Shown one piece after another: positions 42,881-56,800 of a DNA stretch of 64,000 bases. Origin of the DNA: Entophlyctis helioformis. Taxonomy: Eukaryota; Chytridiomycota; Chytridiomycetes; Chytridiales; Chytriomycetaceae. Under the pieces are notes generated by a model, which did no database searches, had not been told where the DNA came from, and saw only the letters and a program-made list of their open reading frames with translations. The translations under genes were made by a program, and so were the position numbers. The first letter of the stretch is position 1; every line of letters begins with the position of its first letter. The stretch lies in contig JAHLKH010000052.1 in assembly GCA_025526915.1 (NCBI GenBank), positions 62,001 through 126,000 on the forward strand, in the 5' to 3' direction.

Positions 42881-45800
42881 ATGATCTTGTCGCTGCTGCG
42901 TCGCTGCTGCCCGTGCGCCGGCAACCGCGCTCCACGCCAACCACTACAACCACAACCACAACCACAACCACACCAACCACAACCACAACCACAACCACTA
43001 CAACCACAGCCACCTCAACCCCCGCGGCTGCTCGTGCGCTGTCTGGCGACAAAGCGCTCGGCGTCCGCTGCTGCCTCGTCGGCCTCCAGTCTGCTCGTGT
43101 CCAGACTGCAGGCTCCCACGCTCATCCTCTCGCAGTCCACGCAGTCCTCGCCGCCAAAGACTGCAAAGGCCCTCAGGTCGAGGCCTGCCGCAAGGGATCC
43201 GACCAACGGTGCTGCCAAGGATACCACCACTGATACCACCACCGATGCTGCTCATCTGGAGCCTCTCGCCCAAGCGGCCCCGCCCGCAAAGGCTCGCCGA
43301 AAGGCAAAGGCCGCGTCACCCAAACCAGCACCGCTTGAACTGCATGCTGCAGACGGCGCCAACGTCGACGACAACGACGATGCTGCTGCTGCTGCTGCTG
43401 CTGGCCGCCTCGCCCACCAACAACCGGATGCCGAGCTGCCTGACCCTGTACCGTCGCACGACGGATCGGCTGCTTCCGCCTACGCCAACCAGACGCCGCT
43501 CATCCAGGAGATTCTCGACATCCAGAAACAGAACCCCGACCACGTCCTGCTCGTCCAGGTCGGCTCCTTCTACGAGATCTACGACATTGGCGGCTACCTC
43601 GACGAGGTCGCCTCGCTGCTGGGCCTGCGCATCGGCCTGCAAAAGTTCCGCAAGGAACCCATCCGCGTGGCAGGCTTCCCCGTCTTCAGCTCGCGCGACT
43701 ACGTCTCCATCCTGCTGCAGCACGGCAAGACCGTCGCCGTCGTCAACCAGACCTCAAAGGACCCCTTCTCCACCTCAAAGACGTTCCGGCGTGCCGTGAC
43801 TCGCGTCATCTCGCCTGGCACCGTCCTCGAGGACGATCGCACCGTCAACCTCGTCGAAAACTCGTTCCTGCTCAGCATCGCCTTCCCCTCCTATCCCCCG
43901 CCTGCATCGCCGGCACCATCCCTCCAGCAAAGCGCGGACGTGATCGACTCGCTGGATCCGCCCTTGGATGCCAGAGAGGCTCCCAAACCAGAAACAGTGA
44001 CATCCCTCGCTCCCACGCGCGCTGCTTCGCGCAAAGTGCCCGTTGGCCTCGCGTGGATGGATGTTTCCACGGGCGAGTTCTACGTCGCACAGTCCGAGCT
44101 CTCGTCTCTCGAGTCCGATCTGGCCCGCATCCAGCCCAAAGAGATCCTGCTCGCCGACCATCTCCGCCAATCCCTGCCCGCCCTCACGCTCGCCAACATC
44201 CAGTCGCGGCTTCCCAAGACTTCCCTCGTGTCGTACCTGCAGTCGGACCTCTTTGTGCATCCAGACGCCACCGCCCGCTTCCGCAACCTCATCTTGCAAA
44301 ACAGCCCCGAAAAGGCCATTGCCCTTGGCCCGTCGCGTCTCATGGACAGCGACTCGTCCGACGGCGCCATCTTTCGCGGGTACGGCCCTGCCCAGATCGA
44401 GGCAGCTGCTGGCCTGCTCTCGTATGTCGTCAAGTGCTTTCCGCGCGCCGAGCCTGCGTTCCGTGCTCCCATGCGCATTCAAGCACACCGTGCCATGCGG
44501 CTGGACACGGTCACGCTGCAAGCACTCGAGGTCGTTCGCAGTATCCGCGAGAGAACGACCAAGGGCAGTCTGGTGAATGCCATTGACGAGACCAAAACAT
44601 CGCCCGGTGCACGGCTGCTCTCTGCGCGTCTGAGTATGTTGTTGCACGCCGTGCCTTTTCAGCCTGCCTGCAACCCGTCTGGCTAACATGGGCCCGCTGG
44701 CCGTCCCTGACAGAGTCACCCTCGATTGACATGGCCGAGATCACCCGGCGCCACGACCTGGTGCAGGTCTTTTATGACGGCGGCGCTGACCTGCGAGCGT
44801 CGCTCTCCACGGTGCTCGCCAAGTGCAGCGACCTCAACCGCAGTCTCCAGAGCCTGCACCTCGGCCCCGGCTCCGTGTCTGATTTCCGCAACATCCTCAG
44901 CACCCTCACGCATGCGGCATCCATTCGCTACATCCTCGATACCCATCTGCCCACCGTTCCCGAGTCCCAGCAGCCGGCACTCGCCGATCTTGCGTCGCGC
45001 GTCGGCGACTTTCGCGATCTCATTGCGCGCTTTGACGGGTTCCTCGTCGAGACGACATCCTCGGCAGCCGCTGCCGCCACCTCGGTCGGCGCCGCAGCGC
45101 TTGGCCACACGTCCAGCATCGGCCTCGGCGTGATTGCCGACGGCGTCTCGGACGAGCTCGACGCCGTCCGCCGCGAGCGCGCCGACCTCGACACGGAACG
45201 CCGCGAGCTCCAAGCCACGCTCAGCGACCAGTACGAGCAGACGTTTGCGTTTGTGCTCGATGCCCGCTACGGCGCCGGGCTCGAGTTCCCTAAACTGAAT
45301 GCGCGCGCACGGGCGAGCGTCCTGGCGGCGCTCGACAGCGATCCGGACGCGCACCTCATGCCGCGCCAGCGCACGAGCACGAGCCTGCGTATCCGCCATG
45401 ATGCCTGGACGGCCCTGTACTCGAAGATGATGGACTGCGATGAGCGGCTAGGCAAGATTGAGGCATCGCTCTTTGAGGCTGCGTGCCAAGAGGTAACCTT
45501 GCCATCGTCTCTCTCTCGTCTCTCTCTCGTCTCACTCTCGTCTCTCTCTCGTCTCTCTCTCTCTTCACATACTGACGTGATGCGTGTCTCCACCTCGGGA
45601 CCAACGACAGATCAAGAGCCACACGTTCCGCCTCATTGCCATGTCAGAGGCGATGGCGGAAACAGACGTCTCGGTCGCGCTCGCCAAGACGGCTGCGGAC
45701 AAGCGGTTCGTGCGGCCGGTCATGACGGACGAGCCCGTGCACGACGTCAAGGGCGGCCGGCATCCGGTCGTGGAGCATTTCCAGGCCAAGCGCGGGCACC

Positions 45801-46714
45801 TGTTTGTCAAGAACGACATGTATCTCGGGCATGATGACCGGCTTTGGATTGTCACTGGGGTGAGTGGAGCGCAGTGTGTGTTGGTGCAGGCGTGATGGCC
45901 ACTGACTCGCGTGCTGGGGCAGCCGAATATGGGTGGCAAGAGCACGTTTCTCCGTCAGTGGTAAGAGCAGATGGCTTTGAGCAGCATCCGCGCACGGCTT
46001 GGCAGTGAGGCTGACACGGTATGGTGTGACAGCGCCATCTTCTCGATCCTGGCTCAGGCGGGCAGCTTTGTGCCGGCAGACGCTGCCGTCCTGGGCATTG
46101 TAGACGGGATCTTTTCGCGTATTGGCGCGTCGGACGATATCTCTGCCAACGAGTCCACGTTCATGGTACGAACGAACAGGCGGTCGACTTGGTTTGTTCC
46201 TCTCTGCTCTGCACGACACTGACACGCTTTGGTTGAGCTGTAGGTTGAGATGAAGGAAACGGCGCATATCCTCGAGACAGCGACGCCGCGCTCGCTCGTC
46301 ATTATGGACGAGGTCGGTCGCGGCACGTCGACGCTCGACGGCCTCTCCCTCGCCTACGCGATCGTGCGCTACCTCCTCAGCGTCAACGGCTCACGCGGGC
46401 TCTTTGCAACGCACTACCACGAACTCGCCGGCCTCGTCACGGCGGAGCAGCTCGCCGGCGCCGCGTGCTACCAGGCCGCCGTCACACGCGACGACGACGG
46501 CAACCTCGTGTGCATGTACGCCATCCGCCGCGGCGTCATGAACTCGTCCCATGGCATCGAGGTGGCCGGATATGCCGGTCTGCCGCCCGCCGTGCTTGAC
46601 CTTGCGCGCGCTGTCTACCAACGCTTTGATGGCCGCCACTTTACTGTTCCCCCTGACGCTCTTGCGTTGCCGACGCTGCCTTTGCATAACCCCCACGGGA
46701 CAGTGAACCAATAA
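42881..46714 (+). CDS. MSH1: Mitochondrial MutS homologue MSH1
   Basis: Six exons (42881-44633, 44714-45492, 45611-45859, 45923-45960, 46033-46165, 46244-46714) give 1140 aa in phase. The N-terminus ([10 protein letters not shown], basic, no acidic residues) is a mitochondrial presequence followed by a Gln-Pro dipeptide repeat (about 22-48). MutS domain I begins near 203 with GSFYEIYD, holding the mismatch-wedge F-Y-E at 230-232. The connector, lever ([11 protein letters not shown]) and clamp regions follow. The ATPase has Walker [10 protein letters not shown] (927-935), [17 protein letters not shown] and Walker [13 protein letters not shown] (Asp1006-Glu1007), plus [13 protein letters not shown]1 maintains mitochondrial DNA in fungi. 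The first-domain signature with FYE and the presequence favour MSH1 over nuclear MSH2-6. The TAA stop lies inside an AATAAA hexamer (46710-46715). Confidence 0.93.
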
Positions 46715-46811
46715 ATGTATTGCTGGCGCAGGGGTAATGGTGCGGGGGGTATGTGCAAGATGGAGTAGATAAGTGGTGGTGGTGGTGGTGGTGGTGGTAG
46801 TGGTGGCGGGA

Positions 46812-47265
46812 TCATGCGGCACCACGCCCGTCGGGGTTCACATGTGCACGCGCGGGTGGCTGGAGAACCGCATCAACGGCGTCGACACTGGCGGCACTCG
46901 TCAATGACGCCAACGACTCGACGGATGCCACGGATGTGAGAGGCTTGCTCATAGAGCCGTCCGAGCCTGCCCGTCGATGCGTGCGATGCTTGTGATGCTT
47001 GTGGTGTTTGTGGTGTTTGTGGTGCGTGCGGGCCGCGGCCTCCATCTCGGCCGCGTCCTCTCGCCGGCGTTTCCGTCGCAGCACCCAGTAGACCGTCAAC
47101 GACACGAGCACGTTGAGCAGCACAAAGCCGCCAATGAATGCCTATGGGTCGGTGGGTCGGTCCGTCGGTCGGTCGGTAGGTCCGTGTGTCGGTTGGTGAT
47201 AGTGTTGGCATGGCATGCCAAGTCTCGAGTTGAGCATCCATTCGCCAGTGCACCACACACACACA

Positions 47266-47325
<60 letters not shown>

Positions 47326-47421
47326 GGCATACAAACTCACCGCCCATATCGTGTACAGATGCTCGCCCCGCTGGTTCATGTCACGGATCCGTGTCGTCTC
47401 GCTGTCCGTCGTCGATGACAT
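46812..47421 (-). CDS. Small single-span membrane protein, His/Lys-rich tail, unknown
   Basis: Two exons (47341-47421, 46812-47141) give 136 aa. A polar N-terminus (residues 1-24, rich in Thr/Arg/Asp) leads into one membrane span (about 25-47, IWAAFIGGFVLLNVLVSLTVYWVL), then a strongly basic RRKRRRE stop-transfer segment. The cytosolic tail has a (KHH)4 repeat around residue 65-77 and a Ser/Ala/Val-rich end. Intron 1 contains a long CA microsatellite. I recognise no family. It converges on MSH1 with a gap of 97 bp. Correct phase across the intron and the coherent membrane-anchor layout support a real gene. Confidence 0.65.
47255..47322. repeat. (CA)n microsatellite in an intron
   Basis: About 68 bases of CA with one T interruption, filling a third of the 199-nt intron of the small membrane-protein gene. 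Confidence 0.95.
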
Positions 47422-47802
47422 GGCTGCTTCCCCCCTCGTTGTCTGTGTGCTTCGCCGTGATGAGCAGACACTCGCTCGTTTTATCTCCGCTCGGCCAGCA
47501 TGCCGGCCTGCTGACGTGTCATCGCCGACTTTTTTGACCGCAGCGGCCAGGGGGAGGTACACGCACCGCAAACGCATCGCATCAAGCAATCTTCCACGGG
47601 AGCGACCAAGGCCATTCACGCTCACACGTGCACACGCACACACGCACGCGCAAATGGATGACTGGCACTGGCCGATATGACAATTGGTTTCAACGGGGGG
47701 AAGGGGAGGAGGCCCGCCGCATCCGTGTTTCACATGGCAGCCCACAGACGAGCATCATCGTGTATTGGAAAGAAGGACTGCTACCAGCAGTCGTATAGGG
47801 GA

Positions 47803-50800
47803 TCAGATCCAGCTCATCCACCCTTCGTACATGACTGCCAGGTGGTCGGGGTTCATGGCCTCGCGGATCAGGCGGTCGACCTGGTCGGCCACGGACAGCC
47901 GCGCTTTGGGGTTGCTGCTCGGGCTGGGCGGCGTGCCGTTGCCCTGGCCTGGCTGTGCTGCCGGCATCGCCAGCTCCGTGTCGCGGCCGTCCAGCTTGGC
48001 GCGAATGCGTTTGAGCACATTGACTGCATGCACATTGCGTGTTTGCTCTGCCACCACACACACACATGTCAGTGCCGTGCACCACACAGACGCAAGACAC
48101 GAAAAAGGACAGTCTCACCTCGATGCAGCCGTGGCTGGCCTGCTCCTGCTCCTGCTCCTGTTCCTGATCCGCCGGCCGCAGTGGCAGTGGCAGTGGCAGT
48201 AGCGGTGGCAGAACCCGCTGGCGCAGACGACCGCACAGTCGCGTCGCCACTCGCTTCGCCGCCATCCTGCGACAGCGGCCGCGCAAACGACGGGTACATG
48301 CCCGCAGGATCGCCGCTCTTGGGGGTCGCCAACTCGCCTCCCGCGCGCGCACCGGCATCCTCCTGGATGCCCTCGTCGCCCGCCTGCGACATCTCCCCGT
48401 CGTCCTCGGCCTCCATCGTGAACTCGTGGATCTCGGCAAACGCCAGCAGCGTGTCAAGGAGCAGCGCCACTTTGCCGCCCAGCCGGTCAGCGACGGGCAG
48501 CACGCCGCCCACGCTCGCCGCCAGACTGTCGACGCCGTCCACAACGAGCCGCACATGGTCCTTGACGTCCTGCCAGCACACCTCAAAGTCGCGGATCTTG
48601 GCCACGAGCGTGGCTGCATGCGGCGTCGCGTCAGAGAGCTTGAGGATCGTGTCCATGATGCGCAGGATCGGGTCCAGGTCGGACCGCAGCGTCTCCATCT
48701 GCCCGTCAATCTCGTGGGCAAGGTCGCGGATGACCTCCATCTCCTCGCCCGTCTGTCGCCGCCACCACCATCACATAGACACACACCGGTCATGTGAGTC
48801 GGTATCCACAGCCAGCATGGCCCATGCCACGACGTACCTTGAGGCTCTCGAGCTTAGACGCTGTCTGTGATATCATGACCGACAGGTACCCTTCGCGCCG
48901 AATGAGCTCAATGGTGCGCCGCAGATGGCCGACACGCGCAACCGTGCCACGGATCCCTGCCTCGACGGCCAGCGTGGCATTGGGGCCATGCGTCTCGGGC
49001 ACGCGCTGCAGCTCGAGATGCAGCAGACTGTCGCAGACCGTCAACGTCGTGCCGTGCCGTGCGAGGAGCTGCGTGAGCGCCTGCGATCGCGCGTGGCTCG
49101 CTTTGCCAAACTCTTGAAGCGTCATGACTGGCGAGTCTTGGCTGCTGCTGCTGTTGCTGTCACTACTGGTGGTTGGCCACACACCCGCCAGCTCGGTGAG
49201 CGACTGGTCCAGGTTGGCCACGCGGATGCGCAGCTGCTCCGTCTCGATGCGTCCTTGCACAAGCCGCGCCATGGCATCCCGCAGCCTGTCCATGATCTGC
49301 GCTCGCCGTCCTCCACTTGTCAGCACGGGCTCTCACCACACACCAGCAACAGCGCACATGCGCACACAAGGCTGCCCCCACTCACATCCACACGCGGCGT
49401 CCAATGCGCTTCGCGGTCATGGCTACGATCCGTGTCGTCGGTCCCGCCAACCGCACCGTCGCGAGCTTCGATGCTGCGCAGCACAGTCACGGCCGCAGTG
49501 AGTGCATCCGACCCAGCCAGGCTCGGCTCGTGGAGGTACAGGAACCGCGAGAGTGCCGCGCGTGCCACGGACAGCCGCGCGGTCTGGTCAGCAGCCTCGT
49601 CGCGTGCCCAACCGACCATGTCCACCCGGCACACGTCGGCCATGGACCGCTGCACAACAAGCGACACGAGGCCTTGCAGGATACCGTCGTCCATCGTCCC
49701 GCTGGCAAGGACCCGGCGGACAGGATGGCGCAGCCGGTCGACGATGTCGTCGCCAACAGGCCCTGGAAACACGCCTTCGACGTCCGCATCGCCAGCATCG
49801 CCAAGACGACTGCAGATCGGTTCAAGGAGACGGCCAAGGATGGCGACCGCGGGCTCGCACACGCAGGCTTGCACGACGACGCCAACAAACGCAGCCAGCT
49901 CGGCCGCGACAGCCTCAAACTCGGCCGTCTCGGCAACCATGTCGAGGATGTTGCCAATCTCCCACTCCTCTCCCGTCGGATCGTTGCTGTCCACGTCGCC
50001 CTGCCCGCCCGACCGGTACGCCACAACGGCCCGCGCCGCCTTGGAAAACACCACAAACATGTGCAGCACAACGGCTTGGTGCGCGGCCACGCCAATGTCT
50101 GGCACCGCCTCGACGTGCGCGCGCACAAGGTCAATGAGGCCCTGCATGTCGCCAAGACACGTGTCCTGCACACGCCGGCCATGCGTCCGCATCTCCGCGT
50201 CAATCTGTCCAAACGCCTCAAACTATTGCAACGCGGTCAGCAAGTCAGCAAGACAGCAAGACTGACAGCAACGCCTCTCCACCTACCAGCTGTCCGAGCT
50301 GCTCTGTGCGATCCGATCCATCGCCGCTTCCGCCCAGAATCCGTGCCGCGATATCCCCGAGCCGTCCAGCACGCTCAAGCAGCCACGCCGTCCCAGCAAC
50401 ACCCGTGCACAGGCCCTTGATGCCCGCCCGCACAAACCCAGCAACCCGCGCGTACACGCCAGCACTGAGCCGCACACACCGGCTGCTGACCTCGTCAAGC
50501 GCCGCCACCTCGGCACTGTCATCGCCAGCCACCGCCTCCACATCCTCTTGTCCGAGCCGACGGCCAATATGCCGCCAGACACGCAGCATGTGCACCGCAG
50601 CAGCCAGCGTCATGAGCCGGTGCGAGACGGGTGCGAAGAACGCCGGCTGCGTGAGTGGCCCCAGATGCAGCTGCGCAGACTCAAGTGCATCCCCGAGCTC
50701 AAACAGCAGACCGCCTGGCCGCTCGCCGCGCATCACGACCATCGCTTCGGTGAGCGACAGCACGCCCAGCGACACCACGAGCCCACCGAGAGGCTGGCCC

Positions 50801-53800
50801 ATGTCCTGGGCAGCCTTGGCCACCATGTCTGCAATCGCGTCCAGACCGCTGCTGCTGCTGCTGCTGCTGTCCGCGTCGCCAGCAGACCGCTCGGCAACAT
50901 ACGCCGCCAGCTCGTCCACCATGCGCGACTGCTCGCTCAGCGTACGCGATAACACCGCCGCCACAACACCCTTGGCCATGACGTCCGACCGCTCCGGCAC
51001 AATCGAGACCCGGCCACGTGCAGCAGGCTGACCGCTGCCTCCTCCACGACCGCCAGCGCTAGTGCCAGTGCCGCCCACAACATCACAGACCTCGGGATCA
51101 AATCCAGACTGGACAACAGCAGTCAGCTGCTCGCCCCAGACGGCAGAAAAGTCCCGACCAAGCACGATCCGCAACGCGTGCGGCCCGCGCACCAGCCCGC
51201 CATACACGCGCAGCATGGCCAGCACATCCATGTGCAGAGCGCTCATACGGCCGAAATGGCCGTCCATCTCCGCGTTGAGCAGCGCAGCCTCGCCAGCAAG
51301 CGGGCCAGGCACACCGGCAGGCAGGGAGGCAAGCCGGTAGGCCGTCTCTGCGATCACGGACGCGTCAACGTGCCGGATCGCGCTCTCGTGCGCATCCACT
51401 TGCCCGAGAAACACCACTGCGCTCTCGTGGCGCGCGACCCACGATCCAAACTCGCCTTGCAGCTGTAGCACGCGCTCCTTGCCTTGCGCCAGCTCGTCCA
51501 GCAGCGGCTGCGGCACCTGTTTATCCAGACCATTGTCCGTGTTGTCGTCGTCGTCGCCGCCGCCTTGGCGTCGGGCCGTGTCCCGCAGTCGGCCAAGCTC
51601 GGCCTCGAGAGCCGCCTGCTGCGCCGCCACGCTATCCGCACGGCGGATCTTGGTGCCCAGCAGGCCGACGCCCGACGCAACACGCTCGCCCGTGCCGACA
51701 AAATGCCCGCGCATCTCAATCACGCGCGCCGACAGGATGCCCACCTGCGCATTCAGGTTCATGAGCGCCTTCTCGTGCTGCGTCTTGGTGTCCAGCGTCC
51801 AGTCCACGAGCGGGTCGTAGATGAACGCCTCGAGCAGCGTGAGCAGCACCTCGCGGTGCTCGCGCATCACCCGGAACACGTGCTCGCTCGCCACGCGGAA
51901 CACGCCCTCCGTGCTGCCCCCCGGGCCGAGCGCTCCGACCACGTTGGGCGACAGCCGGAACGGCACCGTCTCCGGCACCCGCAGCCGCCGTCCCTTGTCG
52001 AAACAGACGTTAAAGTCAATGTGCACCACGTCGCCGCGCTCAAGGTCCACGAGGATATTGTCCAGGTGGCGGTCGCCCAGCCCGATGACGTAGCCCACCA
52101 TCGACATGACCGCCGCCGACCGCGCAAACGCCCGCGATTTGTGCAGCCAGCCGGTCGGCGACTGTGACGACGACCACAGCTCGCGCGCCACGAGATCCGA
52201 CGGCGTCTCCTGCCGCAGCTCGTCGTACACTGCGCGGAGCATGTCGACCGGCCACGCCTTTCTCGGCACCGTCTTCTTGATCTGCCGCTCGCTCATCATG
52301 CGGTTGAGTTTGGCGTAGTACGCCTCGTGCGGCCGCGGGAGTGGCGGGATCTCGGGTGCCCCCTCCTTGCGCTGCAACACAAGCGCCGAGTGCTCGCGCT
52401 GCTGCCATTTGCGGTACACTGAAAACAGCCCAGAGGCGCCGTCGATCCACTGGATCATGCCGTAGTTGTCGCCGAGCGGCACGACCGCAAAGCATCGCGC
52501 GTGGAGGTTGCGCGTGTGGGTCTGCGCATCGCCGCGCAGGAGGTGGTTGACCGTGACCATGAACTGCTGCATGCGCTCGTCCAGGTGGAGGTCTTCGAGG
52601 CCCTTGAGGAGGTACGAGCGGCGACGGCCGTTGCTCGCAAGAAACGTCACCTTTTTGGGCTTGGTCTTGGTCGGCAGGATAAGGATCTCGGACTCGCAGC
52701 CAGCGACCGTGAGCACTCGGCCACCTCCGCCACCGCCACTGGCGCCATCGCCGCCGCCACCACCACCGCTGTCGCTGTCGTCCGCGTCTTCGCCGCCAAC
52801 GACCCCCGGCATCGAGATGGGCGAGTGCGACAGCGACGCCAGGTACGGACTCACATCCGCCATGAGCACCGACCGGTTGCGCTGCGCGTACTTGGCCAGC
52901 ATCGTATGGATCCGCTTAAAGTTCTCCCACAACCCCTGCGGGTCGTCAAACTTGGCCGTCTGCCTCAGCTCGTCCAGCGCCGTCTCCAGGATCCCGCCAA
53001 ACGCCTCGAGCAGCCGCTGCTCGTGCCGCGTCGTCGCACCGCGCGCAACCGTCTTGGCATACAGCTTCTCCATCGTGAACAGGATCGGCCGCATGACATT
53101 CACCGCGTTGCGCCGCATCACTTCCACGCGTGCCGGCTCCGTCAGCGTGCGGTTCGACTTGATGCGGCCAATGTCCGCCATGAGCCGCTCCACCCGCCCT
53201 TGCACCTCGTTCTGCACGTGGTCGAGCCCGTGTAACCACAGCTCTTCCCAAAGCACCGTCACGCGCTGCAGCTCGTGGATCCACTGCGTGACTTGGTCGA
53301 CAAGGCCCGCGTCCGCCGTCCGCAGCGACGCCAGGATCTTCGCATAGCCCGTCTGAGCGAGCTCGGATTTCTGGTTCTCGGTCATCGACCCCACAATCAC
53401 AGGGTACATGATCAGATGCGGCGCAGACGCACCAATCTGGCAGAGCAGGCTAGCGATCGCGAGCCGCACCACAGGCTCGGGATGGTGCAGTCGCGAGAAC
53501 AGCTGCGGAATGACTGGCACCCACGGCGTCGACGGTGTGTTGGCAAACCCGTCCGTAAACGCCTGCTTGAGCGCCATGCCGTACTTGGTGAACAGCCGGA
53601 TGAGCCGGAGGGTCGTTGTGATGGCATCGCCAACTCGCCGATGGTCGCCGTTCTTGGTGTGCTGCGTCCGGCCACCTGTCGACGCCTCTGCCTCGATGCG
53701 TCCAGCGTCATACACTCGCAGGTACGTGAAATAGCTTGTGGTCGCCGTCTCAAAGTAGTCAAAGATCTTGCGGCGGATGGCTCCGAGCACGTCCTCGACG

Positions 53801-56800
53801 TCCTTGATGAGACCAGCAGCATCGGCGGGTCCGGCAGTGCTTCGGACAGACTCGCGCCAGTCCAGCACGTCGGGCTCGCGCAGCGTCTCGCCCAGATCGC
53901 GCAGCAGTCCAAGAATCACCGGCTCGACCAGGTCGATGCGGTGGGCATCAGACAGCACAGCACGCAGCCGGCGCACCTCGTCGGCCACGAGCCCAGCATC
54001 CAGATCGCTGCCGCCGCCACTGCCAGACCCGCCAACAAGCGTCGCGGTGCCAGACACGGCACCGACCGTCGCAAGGCCTTCGACAGCACGCCGCGCAACA
54101 CGGTAGCAGAACCCGCCGTACGCAAACCACGCCTTGGGAAACGCGGGCGAGATCTCCGTGCCGCGCCGCAGCATGTGGAAGCTGAACCAGTCATCCTGCA
54201 CGCCACTGGTGGGCAGCACAACACCTGCCCCGCTGCCACCGAGCACCGCGTCAAGGGCACGGCGCACCTGCGGCTCATTGACGTCAAGCCGGAACGGCCG
54301 GTTCCACTCGGCAATCAGCTGGCACGCCTTGGCCTTGACATCCGCATCTCCGGCAAGGTCGATATGGACGCCACCGCCACCGCCACTGCCACCGCCACTG
54401 CCACCTGACGACGACGACGCCGTCACAATCGACAGCAGCAGCAATAGCGCATCCCGCGACCGGCCCTCCTCGTACAGCAGCCGCGCAAGCTTGTAGTTGT
54501 TTTGCAGCGCCGCTGACGCAGTGAGGTTCGACTGCCGCGCATCCAGCAGCCGGTTCGCCAGACGAAAGTTGGACACCTTGCGCGCAAGGTCCGCGAGCAG
54601 CCCGCGGATCTCGTCCAGGTCCGGGTCGCGCTTGGTGGCTCCGCGGCCCCCGCCTCCACTGCGGACTGCAAGTGTCGGCATGGACGGGAGCCCGCTCGTC
54701 GGCGACACGCCGCCAAGCCGCGCCGTTTCGTTCTCTTTGATGACCGTGAGCACCTGCATCCACTGCGGCAGGTGCGGCGAGATGATGGTGTCGGGGCGGA
54801 CACGGTCCTTGGCACGCGCTTGGCCGATCCGCAGCGTCCCGAGCGCGTCGCTGAGCGAGTCTGTGTGCGCGACATGCGCAAGCTCCTGGCCCAGTACAAG
54901 GAGCCCGAGCCGTCGGTCGCGGTCGCTGCTCGGCACCAGCCCAAACAGAGACTGCATCCACGCCATCTCGAGATCGAGCGGCGTGGACGGTGCGGCCGAT
55001 CCATCCGGCAGCTGGGCCGATGGCGCTTCAAACAGCCGCATGAGGCCCTGTGCGTTCTGCTTTTGTGCAAAGGCCGTCACGCCCAGATCCAGCAAGTCCT
55101 TGGGCAGGGCAGCCGACGCCGCGCCTGGCGCGCCAGCATCGTCAGTCTGCAGAGGCCGGTCCAGTCGCCACAGCCCGTACTTGAACGCAGCACGCAGCGG
55201 ACTCTGCGCGTCAGCCACCGTCGCAGTGTATGCGGCCGGCGTGAGCGGCGTCATGACCGGCGGCAGCAGCCCTGGATTGTTGCGGAGCAGATCTTGTGCG
55301 GCAGACCAGTCGCCCAGCTTGGCGTAGCACTCGAGCATCTCGTTGGGCAGCCGCGTGTCCATGTCCAGCACCGTCTTTTCCACATCCGGCACCTTGGCCG
55401 CCATGGCCTTGAGCTCGTTGGCCGCCAGCTCCAGCTGCCCCTCGGCCATGACCGCCTGCACATGCAGCCACCGGCAGACGCTCTCGGCAGCGATCGGCAG
55501 CGATCCTCTGAGCCCGCTCGTCTCCTGCCGCCACTGCCGCGCAAGCCCAACCAGCCCGTCAACGTCCTTGGACCGCCGTAGAGCCTGGCTAAGCCCAATC
55601 AGTGTCGTCGCGCAGTCCCGTTGCCACGCACCCGCATCCTTGACTGCCTTCTTGGCCAGCAGCCCGAGCCGATCGCCAATCGCCTCGTACCCATGGCGGA
55701 TGCAGATACTGTCATGCTCGACCTGCGACGACAGGTCGACAACAAGCAGCCGGATGCGCGAGAACCACTCCTCGCACACGCGGCGGTTGGCGTGCAGAAA
55801 CACCATCGACGCCTTGGGCACTGCAGGCATGAGGCTAAAGTTGCCGCGCGACGCGTTGAAGATTTGGATCTCGAGCACATCCACAAACTCGAGCAGATGC
55901 CGCAGCCGCGTGACAATCGTAAAGAACCTGTCGGCATGCAGCCAGTCAGTTGCCATCACCTCGCCCGCCTCATCAACAGCCGCAAGGCGATCGTTGCTCA
56001 CTGCTGGGGCTCGAGATCGCTTGCGCCGGTACTGCGGCACTCGCGCAGCAGTTCCTGGTAGTGCCGGAGTCCGTTCTCGATCGCCTCCAGCGTCTGCAGC
56101 GGGCCGCCAAACGGCGTGCGCAGCCGCGACAGGATGCAGAACCGCGATGCCTCCCACAGGGCCCAGAACATGAGACTCTCCACCGAGAGCGTCGCCGCGA
56201 GTATGACGGCTGCGCTCGGCGGTGCAGACGAGTTGCGCAGCACATGCGGCGCCTGCGCGGCATGGAACAGCGGCGGCAGCCACTCGCCGGCCTGGCCCGA
56301 TAGCCCCACCTCGGCCAGCACCGTTTCGTCAGGCTGCAGCAGCGACGCGCTCAGCCCCAGGTACGACACGACGAGCTGGAAATGCCGCGGCCGGAACGTG
56401 CCAAAGGCCGGCGAGGCCATGACTGCGCGTCTGAACGTCTGCGCGGCGTCGTCTGGCTCGTGCACAAGACGGTCGACCGCCGATACGCACATTTGCGTGT
56501 CGATCGGATCAAACAGCACCGCCACCCGCCAGAACGCCTGTCGCACATTGGGGTCAATGTCATCGAGCCGCGCAAGGATCTTGGTCATAATCTCCGGCGT
56601 GCGGTGGCTGCCGCGGCGATTGAGTCGGAATGACGGCAGGTACGCCAGGAACACGTCGGCAACACTGGCGCGGAGCACCGGATCGGCCAGTGTCGCACAC
56701 GAGTCGAGCATGCGGCCCATCATGGCTTCGATCAGCGAGAGCACGCCGCTCTGCTCAACGTCCGTGTCCATCTTGTTCTTGTCGCGCACCGAGACGACCA

